This document shows positions 37,101-45,088 of a stretch of DNA of 64,000 nt, piece by piece; the stretch's first letter is position 1; each line of letters begins with the position of its first letter. A program made the translations under genes and the position numbers. Under the pieces are notes generated by a model, which was given only the letters and a program-made list of their open reading frames with translations, had not been told where the DNA came from and ran no database searches. The stretch is from Candidatus Tayloriibacteriota bacterium (GTDB taxonomy: Bacteria > Patescibacteria > Paceibacteria > UBA9973 > UBA6065): positions 122,144 through 186,143 of the forward strand of contig JACRJQ010000002.1 of NCBI GenBank assembly GCA_016215405.1. The letters are read 5' to 3'.

Positions 37101-37303
37101 TCATGACGAAGAAGAACGAGCAGATGGCGTTCGTGCGCATGGCGGACCTTACCGGATCGATCGAAGCCGTCGTCTTCCCGAGGACGTACTCGAGGTTCAA
37201 GTCGATCATCGTACCGGAGAAATGCGTTGCCCTCAAGGCGAAGGTCTCTGAGCGTAACGGCGAGATATCCCTGGTAGCGGACAACCTCATGGCCCTCCAG
37301 TAG
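34103..37303 (+). CDS. dnaE: DNA polymerase III alpha subunit
   Basis: 1066 residues; the replicative polymerase. The PHP domain starts at once (FIHLHTHSHYSLL, 5-17). The polymerase active site has PDIDMDYADNRRDEM near 392-406. A helix-hairpin-helix region and a C-terminal OB fold (VVLGGIIEEVRVIMTKKNEQMAFV) follow. It is about 100 residues shorter than E. coli DnaE and lacks an extended tau-binding tail. There is no PolC-type exonuclease insert. A TATACT box lies about 50 nt upstream. It diverges from the prepilin cluster. Confidence 0.97.
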   Translation: MSRFIHLHTHSHYSLLAALPKIEDLVKAAKADGAPALALTDNGNLYGAIEFYKECKKAGIKPIIGVDFYVAPRTRKDKQSGIDSRRTRLILLAKDYQGYKNLIQLVTKSYLEGFYYKPRIDRELIEAHKDGLIAITSAFSGDLTLALQGNDISKAAEIAEGYKKIFGSDYYLEITHHPDIDDHDTLMERTKAVAKKAGVPLVAGGNVYYIKPEDKQAQQTLMLVNSSGDDRISDDDVADFSFISDAAAQERFRDTPEAIANAERIASECNLEIELGKWVFPDFKLPAGETPDSALRKVVYEGFARRKIDQTPEIVKRVEYELEVIKNKGYSPYFLIVADLLAYARSHGILSNIRGSVSGSMITYLSGITNIDPLEYEIPFERFLNPDRPSAPDIDMDYADNRRDEMVDYARSKYGIEKVAQIGTFGTMAARGSVRDVTRALGYSVETGDRLAKLIPMGSQGFPMTIDKALEDVAELRELYQKDADTKRIINLAKKIEGCARHISVHAAGVVIAPTELTDFTALQYDTKGEQKIISQYDMYSIEEAGLLKFDFLGLKNLSILADVIDRIEKIEGKKVDRESVPIDDKKTFEMLARGETEGLFQLNGDGMTKYLKDLKPTTIHDINAMVALYRPGPIQFIPLYIDRKHGRSPIEYPDPALEPILKKTYGVLVYQDDLLMIAHKIAGYSWGELDKFRKAVGKKIPEEMAAQKEKFVKGCVEHSKWAPKKANELWKWIEPFAAYGFNKAHSVSYGRVAYETAYFKANYPAIYMSAVLTADSGDVERIGESIAECKRMNIPVLPPSVNESFTAFSVVRKDGEPDRIRFGLTTIKNFGEGIARAIIHERKANGRYKSLSDFLSRIHDRNLNKKSLESLIKAGALDEFADRAAMYGNIDRLLEYNKEKAKTGGAQDSLFGGMGAGHDDIRLDTVAPITKAEMLLWEKELLGLYISGHPLDKYKSVLEKRPVQISTVKAKALKEFEETQKVKEDMVVLGGIIEEVRVIMTKKNEQMAFVRMADLTGSIEAVVFPRTYSRFKSIIVPEKCVALKAKVSERNGEISLVADNLMALQ

Positions 37304-37643
37304 CCCTTGCTTACTTTCAATCGAACCCTTAGAATCGATCCTGGAGAAAAGCGCACCTGAGTCGCGCGCTGGGCATGTCATAGACCTCTGTCTCCGGCTT
37401 GATTGGCTTCTCCAAGTTCTTGACTGAACGAATGCATACGCCTCAGCCATGACTCCCGGCAGGAAGCCTCCTGCTTCGCTGGCCGCTGCGTCGGACGGGA
37501 TTCCGATAGAGGTATTCGCGATCGGTGATAGGCAGAACCGCTCATCGGCCAACGGACTAGTTCTTCTGCTCTCGATATCGGGCGCTAAAGAGCCTCCACG
37601 TCCCCAGCTTCGTGCACGAAGCTGGGGACCTCTGCTTTTAGGT
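37304..37643. other. 340-nt non-coding block between dnaE and the thrS promoter
   Basis: No protein gene is supported. It holds a GCAGGA-AGCC-TCCTGC hairpin at about 37458-37473 and ends with a 30-nt perfect palindrome (37600-37629) followed by CTCTGCTTTTA, which looks like a terminator. That terminator is too far from dnaE to be its obvious end, so a small RNA transcribed from this block is possible. Confidence 0.4.
37600..37629 (+). terminator. 30-nt perfect palindrome with a T-rich tail
   Basis: Left arm GTCCCCAGCTTCGTG and its exact complement, followed by CTCTGCTTTTA. It separates the upstream block from the thrS promoter. Confidence 0.65.
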
Positions 37644-37672
37644 TTGACCAAAAGACGAGACAGCGATACCAT
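37644..37672 (+). promoter_or_regulatory. promoter of the thrS T-box transcript
   Basis: TTGACC (37644-37649), 17-bp spacer, TACCAT (37667-37672). The predicted start (about 37679) coincides with the first helix of the leader. Confidence 0.55.
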
Positions 37673-37677
37673 TAGCG

Positions 37678-37824
37678 GGTCAGAGATTGCCTGGCCTACC
37701 AAGCCAGGGCCAAGCGGACCGTCCCTAATCTGACCAAAAAAGAGACAAAAGCCAGGTGGAACCGCGATCAAAGATCGCCCTAGCAAACGCATGACGAAGG
37801 TCGTGCAATTGCTAGGGCGTTTTT
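37678..37824 (+). promoter_or_regulatory. compact T-box riboswitch (Thr) with intrinsic terminator
   Basis: Helix GGTCAGA (37678-37684)/TCTGACC (37729-37735) encloses a CCTGGC/GCCAGG hairpin. The T-box core AGGTGGAACCGCG (37754-37766) matches the family sequence. A terminator with 11-bp arms (CGCCCTAGCAA 37776-37786, complement 37809-37819) and a T-run (37820-37824) follows. The bulge TGGA pairs with a UCCA tRNA end; the tRNA-Thr here has a U discriminator. ACC triplets at 37698 and 37718 are candidate specifiers within the leader; a third at 37668 belongs to the -10 box. Uncharged tRNA-Thr should stabilise the antiterminator and turn thrS on. Confidence 0.82.
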
Positions 37825-37862
37825 ATGTAGACGAAGATCGATTATCAAGATAGATCAAGAAC

Positions 37863-39602
37863 ATGTCATCACTAGAGCAGATTAGGCACTCGTTCGCCCA
37901 CCTCCTCGCCGCGGCGGTCGGCGAACTCTACCCAGACGCGAAGAACACGATCGGCCCTGCCGTCGATAACGGCTTTTATTACGACTTCGAATTCCCTGAA
38001 GGAAAGGCGCCCTCGGACAAGGATCTCAAGGACATCGAGAAGAGGATGCGCAGGATACTCCCTTCCTGGAAAGGTTTCGAAAAGGTATCGTCGAGCGCGG
38101 CCGAGGCGAAGACGCGCTTCTCTAACAACCCCTACAAGCTCGAGCTCATCGATGAGATAGCGAGGAAAGGCGAGGAGATCACTCTCTACAAGTCAGGCGA
38201 ATTCGTAGACCTCTGTCGCGGCGGACACGCCGATGTCGCGGACATGAAGGCGGACGCCTTCAAGCTCTCTCGCGTGGCTGGCGCATATTGGCGCGGAAAC
38301 GAGAAGAACAAGATGCTCACTCGCATCTACGGCTTTGCTTTCGCATCGAAAGCGGAATTAGAGGCATACGAGAAGCTCGTAGAAGAGGCAAAGAAACGAG
38401 ACCATAAGAAGCTAGGCAAGGACCTCGGCCTCTTCGTATTCTCAGAGCTCGTAGGCGCGGGCCTCCCCCTGTGGACCCCGAAAGGAACCCTCGTGAGGGA
38501 CATTCTCGACTCGTATGTCTGGGAGCTGCGAAAGTCTAAAGGCTATATGAGAGTAGCCATTCCTCACATCACGAAAAAGGACCTCTACGAGAAGTCTGGC
38601 CACTGGGCCAAATTCAGCGAAGAGCTCTTCAAGATCACGACTCGCGAAGGGCATCTGTTCGCCATGAAGCCGATGAATTGCCCTCACCATACGCAGATAT
38701 TCGACTCCGAGCCGCGAAGCTACCGCGACATGCCCCAGAGATACGCCGAGACGACGATGGTGTATCGAGACGAGCAATCTGGCGAGCTCTCGGGCCTCTC
38801 CCGCGTCCGATCGATCACCCAAGACGACGCGCACGTCTTTTGCCGAGAGAATCAGATCGAACAAGAGATGTTCGCGGTCTGGGACATAATCGACACTTTC
38901 TACGGCACGTTCGGATTCAAGCTCCGTGTAAGGCTCTCTCGTCACGATCCGGATAATTTCGACAAATACATAGGCTCGAAGGAGACGTGGCAGCGGGCGG
39001 AATCGCAGATAAAGGCGATCATCGAGAAGCGCGGCGCAAAAGACGTCATCGATGGGAAAGGCGAGGCCGCGATGTATGGCCCGAAGATAGACTTCATCGC
39101 GACCGACTCCCTCGGCCGCACGCTCCAGGTAGCGACGATCCAGCTCGACTTCAATATGCCCGAGAGGTTCGGTCTCGTCTGCACGAACGAGAAGGGCGAA
39201 AAGGAAGGCATCGTGATGATCCATGCGGCTATAATGGGATCTATAGAGCGCTTTACGTCGTCTCTCCTCGAACACGTCGCCGGCAACCTCCCCCTCTGGC
39301 TCTCTCCTATCCAAGTGAAGATCGCGCCGGTAAAAGAGTCGAACTTCGAGAGAGCGGAAGAAGTGGGCGCGATCTTTAAAAAAGCGGGCATCCGGGTCGA
39401 TGTAGACACCACTCCGGCAGGCTTCGGCAAGAAGGTGCGAGAGGCGAAAGACCTGAAGATACCCTACACGGTCATCATCGGCGACAAGGACATGGAAAAC
39501 GGCGTCGTCACCCTCGAATCGAGGGATAAAGGGAAGATCGGTGAGAAGACCGTCGAAGAGGCGCGCGACCTCCTCGTCGAAGAAGCGACCGCTAAGAGAT
39601 AG
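37863..39602 (+). CDS. thrS: threonyl-tRNA synthetase lacking the TGS domain
   Basis: 579 residues against about 640. It begins directly with the editing (SAD) domain motif HSFAH (His9, His13) and later FVDLCRGGH. The class II catalytic core has MKPMNCPHH, VYRDEQSGELSGLSRVR and IMGSIERFTSSLLEH. The C-terminal anticodon-binding domain spans about 475-579. The N-terminal TGS/N1 domain is missing. Control by the T-box leader directly upstream fits the gene. A prepilin gene starts 3 nt after the stop codon. Confidence 0.97.
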   Translation: MSSLEQIRHSFAHLLAAAVGELYPDAKNTIGPAVDNGFYYDFEFPEGKAPSDKDLKDIEKRMRRILPSWKGFEKVSSSAAEAKTRFSNNPYKLELIDEIARKGEEITLYKSGEFVDLCRGGHADVADMKADAFKLSRVAGAYWRGNEKNKMLTRIYGFAFASKAELEAYEKLVEEAKKRDHKKLGKDLGLFVFSELVGAGLPLWTPKGTLVRDILDSYVWELRKSKGYMRVAIPHITKKDLYEKSGHWAKFSEELFKITTREGHLFAMKPMNCPHHTQIFDSEPRSYRDMPQRYAETTMVYRDEQSGELSGLSRVRSITQDDAHVFCRENQIEQEMFAVWDIIDTFYGTFGFKLRVRLSRHDPDNFDKYIGSKETWQRAESQIKAIIEKRGAKDVIDGKGEAAMYGPKIDFIATDSLGRTLQVATIQLDFNMPERFGLVCTNEKGEKEGIVMIHAAIMGSIERFTSSLLEHVAGNLPLWLSPIQVKIAPVKESNFERAEEVGAIFKKAGIRVDVDTTPAGFGKKVREAKDLKIPYTVIIGDKDMENGVVTLESRDKGKIGEKTVEEARDLLVEEATAKR

Positions 39603-39605
39603 CGC

Positions 39606-40049
39606 ATGCGAAACAAAGGATTCACCCTCATAGAGCTCCTCGTGGTCATATCCATAATCGCCCTGCTTTCGTCGGTGGCGCTCTCCTCTCTCAATGCGGC
39701 GAGGGCGAAGGGCAGATATGCGACCATAATAAGGCAGATGAAGGAGATCCAGACCGCCTCGCACGGGTATTACACGGACACGGGTTCGCACGCCGCCGAC
39801 ACGGGTCCCGGAGGCGCGCCTGCGTTCGTCCCTGCCTACCTGAGGTCCTGGCCCACGCCTCCGTGCGGCGCGGGCTGGACGTACGATTGGGATAACTGGA
39901 CGTCGAGTAACGGCTTCGTAGGAGTGCATCTCCATAACACGACCTTGGGAGCGCAGTATAAGCTTTGCACCGACACTACCTCCGCATGTTCGGCGTCGAG
40001 CGTGCAGGACATACTCACCGTGGCCCAGAGGTCGATCACCTGCCAATAG
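39606..40049 (+). CDS. short type IV prepilin directly after thrS
   Basis: 147 residues starting MRNKGFTLIELLVVISIIAL. After NAARAKGRYATIIRQMKEIQ comes a short PilA-like head with PCGAGWTYDWDN and late Cys residues (KLCTDTTSACSAS, ITCQ). No LamG domain. It starts 3 nt after the thrS stop with no promoter between, so it should share the T-box-controlled transcript. A terminator follows at 40061. The pilin would then respond to threonine supply, or the arrangement is incidental. Confidence 0.87.
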   Translation: MRNKGFTLIELLVVISIIALLSSVALSSLNAARAKGRYATIIRQMKEIQTASHGYYTDTGSHAADTGPGGAPAFVPAYLRSWPTPPCGAGWTYDWDNWTSSNGFVGVHLHNTTLGAQYKLCTDTTSACSASSVQDILTVAQRSITCQ

Positions 40050-40060
40050 CTTCTAACAAA

Positions 40061-40090
40061 AAGCCGGACAGAGATGCCCGGCTTTCGCTT
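40061..40090 (+). terminator. terminator of the thrS-prepilin transcript
   Basis: AAGCCGG/CCGGCTT stem with a 10-nt loop, followed by TTCGCTT on the plus strand. Confidence 0.65.
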
Positions 40091-40104
40091 GGAAGTGCCC
40101 ATCC

Positions 40105-40353
40105 TCAGAGGGCGCCGATGTCCCATTCATGCCCGGCGAGGACCTGCGCGACTCGCCCGTTCTCACGGGCTTTCGCGGCGATCTCGTCGAGCCACCTCTC
40201 CCAGGCGAGGGCGACTTCATGCCCGTTCATCCCGAGGGTCGATTCGAGGCTCGCCATCTCCGCAAGGAGCGGAGAGGTCGTCTCGGGACTAGGGCTCCTT
40301 TTGAGGGCGCAGGAGAGGAGGGAATGCCGAGACAGCAGGTTGGTTATGTGCAT
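40105..40353 (-). CDS. small hypothetical protein
   Basis: About 82 residues from the ATG at 40353 (MHITNLLSRHSLL). An in-frame ATG at 40446 lies inside the gyrB terminator and is rejected. Helical in the second half (EVALAWERWLDEIAAKAREN). There is no signal peptide or recognised family. No good promoter or Shine-Dalgarno is seen, and a C-tract directly precedes the start, so confidence is low. Confidence 0.4.
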   Translation of the reverse strand: MHITNLLSRHSLLSCALKRSPSPETTSPLLAEMASLESTLGMNGHEVALAWERWLDEIAAKARENGRVAQVLAGHEWDIGAL

Positions 40354-40424
40354 AAGGCGGGGGGGGTATGCGGAGTTCCCTGTAACCCTATATTCCCTAG
40401 ATACATTTGTAAAGGATTCGCCAA

Positions 40425-40460
40425 AACGCAAAACGACCCCAGACATCTGCCTGGGGTCGT
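40425..40460 (-). terminator. terminator of gyrB
   Basis: ACGACCCCAG and its complement; on the minus strand it is followed by TTTTGCGTTTT. Confidence 0.8.
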
Positions 40461-40484
40461 GACGCGCGCAGCCTTTCGTCTAGG

Positions 40485-42563
40485 CTACACGTCGATCGTC
40501 GCTTTGTGTGCATTCGACTGGATGAAGGTCTTCCTCGAAGGGACGTCGGTTCCCATGAGCATGTCGAAGACCTTATCCGCCTCCTGCGCATCCTCGATAT
40601 TGACCTTCTTGAGCATGCGCCTCGATGGATCCATCGTCGTCTCCCACAATTCGTCGGCATTCATCTCACCGAGACCTTTGTATCGCTGCACGTGGACCTT
40701 GGCCTGCTTCTTGCCTTTCGCGGCCTCCTCTTCGATCTCTTCCTCGGACGCATCGCCCGATACGGTCTCGTCTTCAAGAGGGATCTCCTGCTTGCCGAGG
40801 ACCTTCGCTTTCTCTTCTTCCGTATAGAAATAGAGGATCTCCTTTCCACGCCTTACCTTATAGAGCGGAGGCTGGGCGATGTAGATATAGCCGCCATCGA
40901 TAAGGGGCTTGAAATATCGATAGAGGAGCGTGAGGATGAGCGTCCGTATGTGCGCGCCGTCGACGTCGGCATCGGTCGCGATGATGATCTTGTGATAGCG
41001 GAGCTTGGTTATGTCGAACGTCTCCCCTATCGCCGTTCCCATGGCGACGACGAGGTTCTTTATCTGCTCCGAAGAGAGCATGCGATCGAGGCGCGCCCTT
41101 TCGATATTGAGTATCTTTCCGCGCAAAGGCAGGACGGCTTGAGTCTTTCGATTCCTGCCGGTCTTCGCCGTGCCTCCTGCAGAGTCTCCCTCCACGATGA
41201 ATATCTCCGATTCGGAGGCGTCGGACGATTCGCAGTCCGCGAGCTTGCCGGGCAAGGTCATGCCTTCGAGGGCACCCTTTCGGAGTATCGAATCCTTTGC
41301 GGCTTTCGCAGCCTTTCGCGCTTTCATAGCGAGGACCGCTTTGGCGATCATTGCCTTCGCATCGTCAGGATTCTCTTCGAGGAAGAGCTGGAAAGCCTCT
41401 CCGAACACGGTAGCGACCGCGGATTGAGCCTCGACAGAGCCGAGCTTCGCCTTGGTCTGGCCTTCGAACTGGATCTCTCGGAGCTTTACGGAGATGACCG
41501 CGGTAAGGCCTTCGAGGACATCGTCGCCGGTAAAGCTGTCGTCTTCCTTGCTGTTACCGTTCTTTTTAGCGTAGGTGTTGAGCGTCCTCGTAAGCGCGGT
41601 CTTGAAACCGGTGATGTGGGTTCCGCCCTCTGAGTTATATATGTTATTCGCGAACGGAAGGATTCGGGAGGAGATGTCGTCCACGTATTGCAGCGCCACC
41701 TCGACCGATTCGACCCCATCCGCCTTCTTCTCGACGTAGAAGATATTCTTGTGCACCGGCTTTTGGATCGAATTAGTGAATTTGACCAAAGAGACGAGCC
41801 CGCCCTCGAAATAGAAGGTCTGGGAAGGCAGGTCGAGGTTGAGCTCTCGGAAATACATGACTCCGTCGAGGTCGATCTGGCCCTTGTACTCGCGCGCGTC
41901 GATGACGGAGATGCGCAAGCCGCGCACGAGATACGCCTGCTGCCTCATATGGGTCACGAGGCGTTCGAAGCCGAACTTCTGCTGGCCGAATATCGCGGTG
42001 TCAGGCTCGAAAGAGACGATCGTTCCGTGCGCCTTGGTCGAACCGATCTTTTTGACCGCCGCCTTCTTCTTGCCTTGGGAATACTCCTGCATGTAGACGC
42101 CGCCGTCCTTGTGAACCTCGACCCTGCACATTATGGAGAGAGCGTTCACCACCGACGCTCCCACGCCATGGAGGCCGCCGGAGACTTTATATCCCGAATC
42201 CTCACCTCCGAACTTGCCGCCAGCATGAAGCACGGTCATGATGGTCTCGAGCGCGGAGACTTTCGTCTGCTTATGCATGTCGACAGGGATGCCTCGACCG
42301 TTATCGACGACCCGCACGATCTCGTTTCCTTTCTCGCCGGGAAGTATGGCTATCTCGATATCATTCGCAAAGCCTCCCATGGCCTCGTCTCTCGAGTTAT
42401 CGAATATCTCGGTCACGAGATGGTGAAAGCCGTCCGGACCCGTGGTGCCGATGTACATTCCCGGACGCTTCCTTACAGGCTCGAGCCCTTCGAGCACCTG
42501 GATAGATTCGGCGCCGTACGATGACTTCTTTTCTGGCTTTTTATCGTCTTTTTTAGAGGCCAT
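40485..42563 (-). CDS. gyrB: DNA gyrase/topoisomerase IV subunit B
   Basis: 692 residues. The GHKL ATPase domain has EIFDNSRDEA, VDNGRGIPVD and GGLHGVGASVVNAL. The Toprim domain has EGDSAGG (about 455-461), PLRGKILN and TDADVDGAHI (about 528-537). The C-terminal HVQRYKGLGEMNADELW is typical. GyrB and ParE are hard to separate by sequence alone; a single type IIA enzyme is common in reduced genomes. A TATACT box lies about 45 nt upstream. The gyrA partner is not in the window. Confidence 0.93.
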   Translation of the reverse strand: MASKKDDKKPEKKSSYGAESIQVLEGLEPVRKRPGMYIGTTGPDGFHHLVTEIFDNSRDEAMGGFANDIEIAILPGEKGNEIVRVVDNGRGIPVDMHKQTKVSALETIMTVLHAGGKFGGEDSGYKVSGGLHGVGASVVNALSIMCRVEVHKDGGVYMQEYSQGKKKAAVKKIGSTKAHGTIVSFEPDTAIFGQQKFGFERLVTHMRQQAYLVRGLRISVIDAREYKGQIDLDGVMYFRELNLDLPSQTFYFEGGLVSLVKFTNSIQKPVHKNIFYVEKKADGVESVEVALQYVDDISSRILPFANNIYNSEGGTHITGFKTALTRTLNTYAKKNGNSKEDDSFTGDDVLEGLTAVISVKLREIQFEGQTKAKLGSVEAQSAVATVFGEAFQLFLEENPDDAKAMIAKAVLAMKARKAAKAAKDSILRKGALEGMTLPGKLADCESSDASESEIFIVEGDSAGGTAKTGRNRKTQAVLPLRGKILNIERARLDRMLSSEQIKNLVVAMGTAIGETFDITKLRYHKIIIATDADVDGAHIRTLILTLLYRYFKPLIDGGYIYIAQPPLYKVRRGKEILYFYTEEEKAKVLGKQEIPLEDETVSGDASEEEIEEEAAKGKKQAKVHVQRYKGLGEMNADELWETTMDPSRRMLKKVNIEDAQEADKVFDMLMGTDVPSRKTFIQSNAHKATIDV

Positions 42564-42702
42564 ATAATCTCGAGAAATAAAGAAACAAAGCCATGCTTTG
42601 TTAGAGAAAGTATAGCATTTTAGGCTAGTTTTCGCTCTATTGACAGCGCATAAAAATGAAGCCCTATAAGCCTAAAATCGCCGCTGCAAGGCCGATAGAA
42701 CC

Positions 42703-42731
42703 TTGACGGATTCCTATTTTTTATATACAGT
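42703..42731 (+). promoter_or_regulatory. probable promoter of the gene at 42746
   Basis: TTGACG at 42703-42708, followed after 15 nt by TATACA or after 17 nt by TACAGT. The start codon lies about 15-20 nt further on. Confidence 0.5.
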
Positions 42732-42745
42732 CTGGACGGTGCACC

Positions 42746-43099
42746 ATGATCCCGAAAAACTCCCTCCCGGCCGTTAAGGCCCTGTTCTTAAAACACGCGG
42801 TGGCATCGAAATTCGGCGCGGCGGCCCCTCGGACCGAATCCGAAGAAGAGCTCAAGGCAAGGATCAAAAAGTTCTACAGGACCTACGATCCCACGGACGT
42901 CGACGAGATCTACTCTCAGACCTCCAGCTTCGCGGCCGAGGTGGTCCCGATGGCGGCAGGGCTTATCGCCCAAGGCCATGACCCCGAGGCCGTCATGCCT
43001 CGGATACGGCGGCTCCTCGTGAGCGCGCTAGGAGATATCCCGCAAGCCGACAAGATCGTCTGCGGCCTGTATTTCTTCGCAGATCGCCACGCCAATTGA
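42746..43099 (+). CDS. hypothetical protein
   Basis: 117 residues, mainly helical (SEEELKARIKKFYRTYDPTD; MPRIRRLLVSALGDI), with no signal peptide or membrane segment and no recognised family. A TTGACG promoter upstream and a GC-rich terminator at 43121-43148 bracket it, so it is probably a real monocistronic gene. Its minus-strand neighbours gyrB and pheT point away from and towards it respectively. Confidence 0.7.
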   Translation: MIPKNSLPAVKALFLKHAVASKFGAAAPRTESEEELKARIKKFYRTYDPTDVDEIYSQTSSFAAEVVPMAAGLIAQGHDPEAVMPRIRRLLVSALGDIPQADKIVCGLYFFADRHAN

Positions 43100-43120
43100 T
43101 GCCGATGACCGCATGCTTGC

Positions 43121-43148
43121 AGGCGCGACCCCCGGGTCGCGCCTTTTT
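43121..43148 (+). terminator. Rho-independent terminator shared by convergent genes
   Basis: AGGCGCGACCC-CC-GGGTCGCGCC stem followed by TTTTTG on the plus strand. The pheT stop codon is 3 nt away. Confidence 0.8.
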
Positions 43149-43150
43149 GT

Positions 43151-45088
43151 TTATCTCACCTGCCAGCCTTGGGCCTTTGCGGACTCGCACGCCTGCTTCA
43201 CGAAGCCGTTCGCCTCTTCGTCGGAGAGCGTCTTCTCTTTCGATTGGAAGACCATGCGGTAGGCATACGACACCTTTCCGTCTTTCTCGAACCTATCGAA
43301 AAGATTAGGTCCTTTGACGAGAAGGCTGCCGGCTGCGGCCTGAAGCGCGCCCGCCAAGACGCGAGACACATCCTCTTCCTTCGTCTGCGACGGGGCGAAA
43401 AGGGCGATATCGCGGACGATGAAGGGATAAGGCGAGAAAGGCTCGTATCTTTTATCCTTTGGAAGCGCGGCGAAAGCGAGACTCTCTAGCTTTCCCGACT
43501 GGGGGAGAAGGGCTAAGACAGCGTCGAAATCGAATTCCGCGAGAGCGCCCCACGTACCGGTCTCGACCTCTGCCTTAAGAGGGGTCCCTATCGCCTTTTC
43601 GAGGTTCGCGACAGCTTCCAGCAAAACGCTCTCGGACGTGACCCCTTTTCTCTTCTTCGCCAAAGAGACCCCGAGGCAAAGAGAGGTCCTTTCTCCGGTC
43701 TTGGGAAAGATCTTCCCTATCTCGAATATCTTTATGGCCTCGAGGCCTAAAAGTTCGGCATTCCTCGAATTGGCGAGGAGCGACTCCTGGAGCTTGGGAG
43801 CGATCCGCTCTCGGAGGGCCGCCTTGTCGGAAGCGAGAGGGTACGCGATCTCAAAAGCGCCTTTCGGAACCAAGGTGTAGAGGAGAGTCTCCGAGAACCC
43901 CATGTCGACAAGCTCGTTCTTCGCCTTCTCAGACCAATAGAAGCCTTTATCTACGGGAGGGAGGGGCGTCTCAGGAAGCTCTTTCGACGCCAAGTCCTCA
44001 TATCCATAGAGCCTTCCGACCTCGTCGGCGATGTCTTCTGGGATATGTATATCGAGCCTTTCGAGAGGCGGCGTCACGTGGATGAGCCCAACATCTCTCG
44101 TCACCCTCATATCGAGCCTTTCGAGGAGGGCGACGATGTCGTCATCGGCGATATCCGCTCCTATCGTCTTGCGGATATAGAGAGGAGCGACGGAGATCGT
44201 CCGCTCTTTTGCAGGATGCGGATACACGTCTGTCGCCGGGCCAGCCTTAGACTCAGGAGAGACGTCCCAGACGAGCTTAGTGACTCGATCGAGCGCTTCA
44301 TACGCGAGCGCCGGGGTTATCTCGTTCTCGAACCTCTTCGACGAATCGTTCCTCAGATCGAGCCTTGTCGACATCCTACGGACGGTCGCGGGATCGAAGT
44401 TCGCCGATTCGATGACGATGTTCCTGGTCTCTTTCGTGACTTCGGCCCTCTTCCCTCCCTTCACACCGGCGATAGCTAGAGGCCCTATGCCATCGGCGAT
44501 GACGAGGTCGGACGCCTTAAGCTCGACCTCGCGGCCATCGAGAAGCGCTATCTTCTCCCCTTCCTTGGCGAGGCGCACGCGAATGTCTCCCGCGATCTTA
44601 TCGGCGTCGAATGCGTGCAAAGGCTGCCCGATGTCGAACATGACGAAATTCGTCGCGTCGACGACGGAGTTTATCGACCTCGCGCCTATCGCCTCGAGCC
44701 TTTGCCGTATCTCTATAGGGGAATCCCCTACCTTTACTCCCTCTATCCTGCGTGCCATATAGCGGCGACAGAAGCGCGCGTCGTCGACGAGGACCTTTAC
44801 GGCGGCCACCTCCGGCGCAAGAGGAGCGTCCCTTCGCACCTTCCTCTCGACATGAAGGCCGATGATCGCGCCCGCCTCTCGGGCGAGCCCCCGATGAGAA
44901 AGGGCGTAATGCGCCCTGTCAGGAAGCACTTTGACGTCGAGGATCGTATCCCTTCCCGTCTCTTCCATGCCTTCGACCTCGAACCCGTGCGTGCTCAAAG
45001 AGTCCGCCAGCCTCTCGGCTTTCGGCAGCCCCCTTTTGAGGAGGCCTGTCTTGAAATATGAATTGAGCCAGTTATATGAGAATCTCAT
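43151..45088 (-). CDS. pheT: phenylalanyl-tRNA synthetase beta subunit, short form
   Basis: 645 residues from the ATG at 45088 (MRFSYNWLNSYF), against about 800 in most bacteria. The N-terminal EMAP-type tRNA-binding domain normally inserted after about residue 40 is missing: the sequence goes from GFEVEGMEE straight to ILDVKVLPDRAHYALSHRG. The B3/B4 editing region, B5 (IPEDIADEVGRLYGYE) and the C-terminal FDX-ACB anticodon domain (PYPFIVRDIALFAP) remain. Its ATG overlaps the upstream small gene by 4 nt. Confidence 0.96.
   Translation of the reverse strand: MRFSYNWLNSYFKTGLLKRGLPKAERLADSLSTHGFEVEGMEETGRDTILDVKVLPDRAHYALSHRGLAREAGAIIGLHVERKVRRDAPLAPEVAAVKVLVDDARFCRRYMARRIEGVKVGDSPIEIRQRLEAIGARSINSVVDATNFVMFDIGQPLHAFDADKIAGDIRVRLAKEGEKIALLDGREVELKASDLVIADGIGPLAIAGVKGGKRAEVTKETRNIVIESANFDPATVRRMSTRLDLRNDSSKRFENEITPALAYEALDRVTKLVWDVSPESKAGPATDVYPHPAKERTISVAPLYIRKTIGADIADDDIVALLERLDMRVTRDVGLIHVTPPLERLDIHIPEDIADEVGRLYGYEDLASKELPETPLPPVDKGFYWSEKAKNELVDMGFSETLLYTLVPKGAFEIAYPLASDKAALRERIAPKLQESLLANSRNAELLGLEAIKIFEIGKIFPKTGERTSLCLGVSLAKKRKGVTSESVLLEAVANLEKAIGTPLKAEVETGTWGALAEFDFDAVLALLPQSGKLESLAFAALPKDKRYEPFSPYPFIVRDIALFAPSQTKEEDVSRVLAGALQAAAGSLLVKGPNLFDRFEKDGKVSYAYRMVFQSKEKTLSDEEANGFVKQACESAKAQGWQVR

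Noticed and set aside
38442..40046. 534-codon open frame opposite thrS and the prepilin
   Set aside because: Overlaps two well-supported genes on the other strand and shows no domain.
40354..40446. Upstream start for the small gene ending at 40105
   Set aside because: The extra codons lie within the gyrB terminator hairpin, so the later ATG at 40353 was used.
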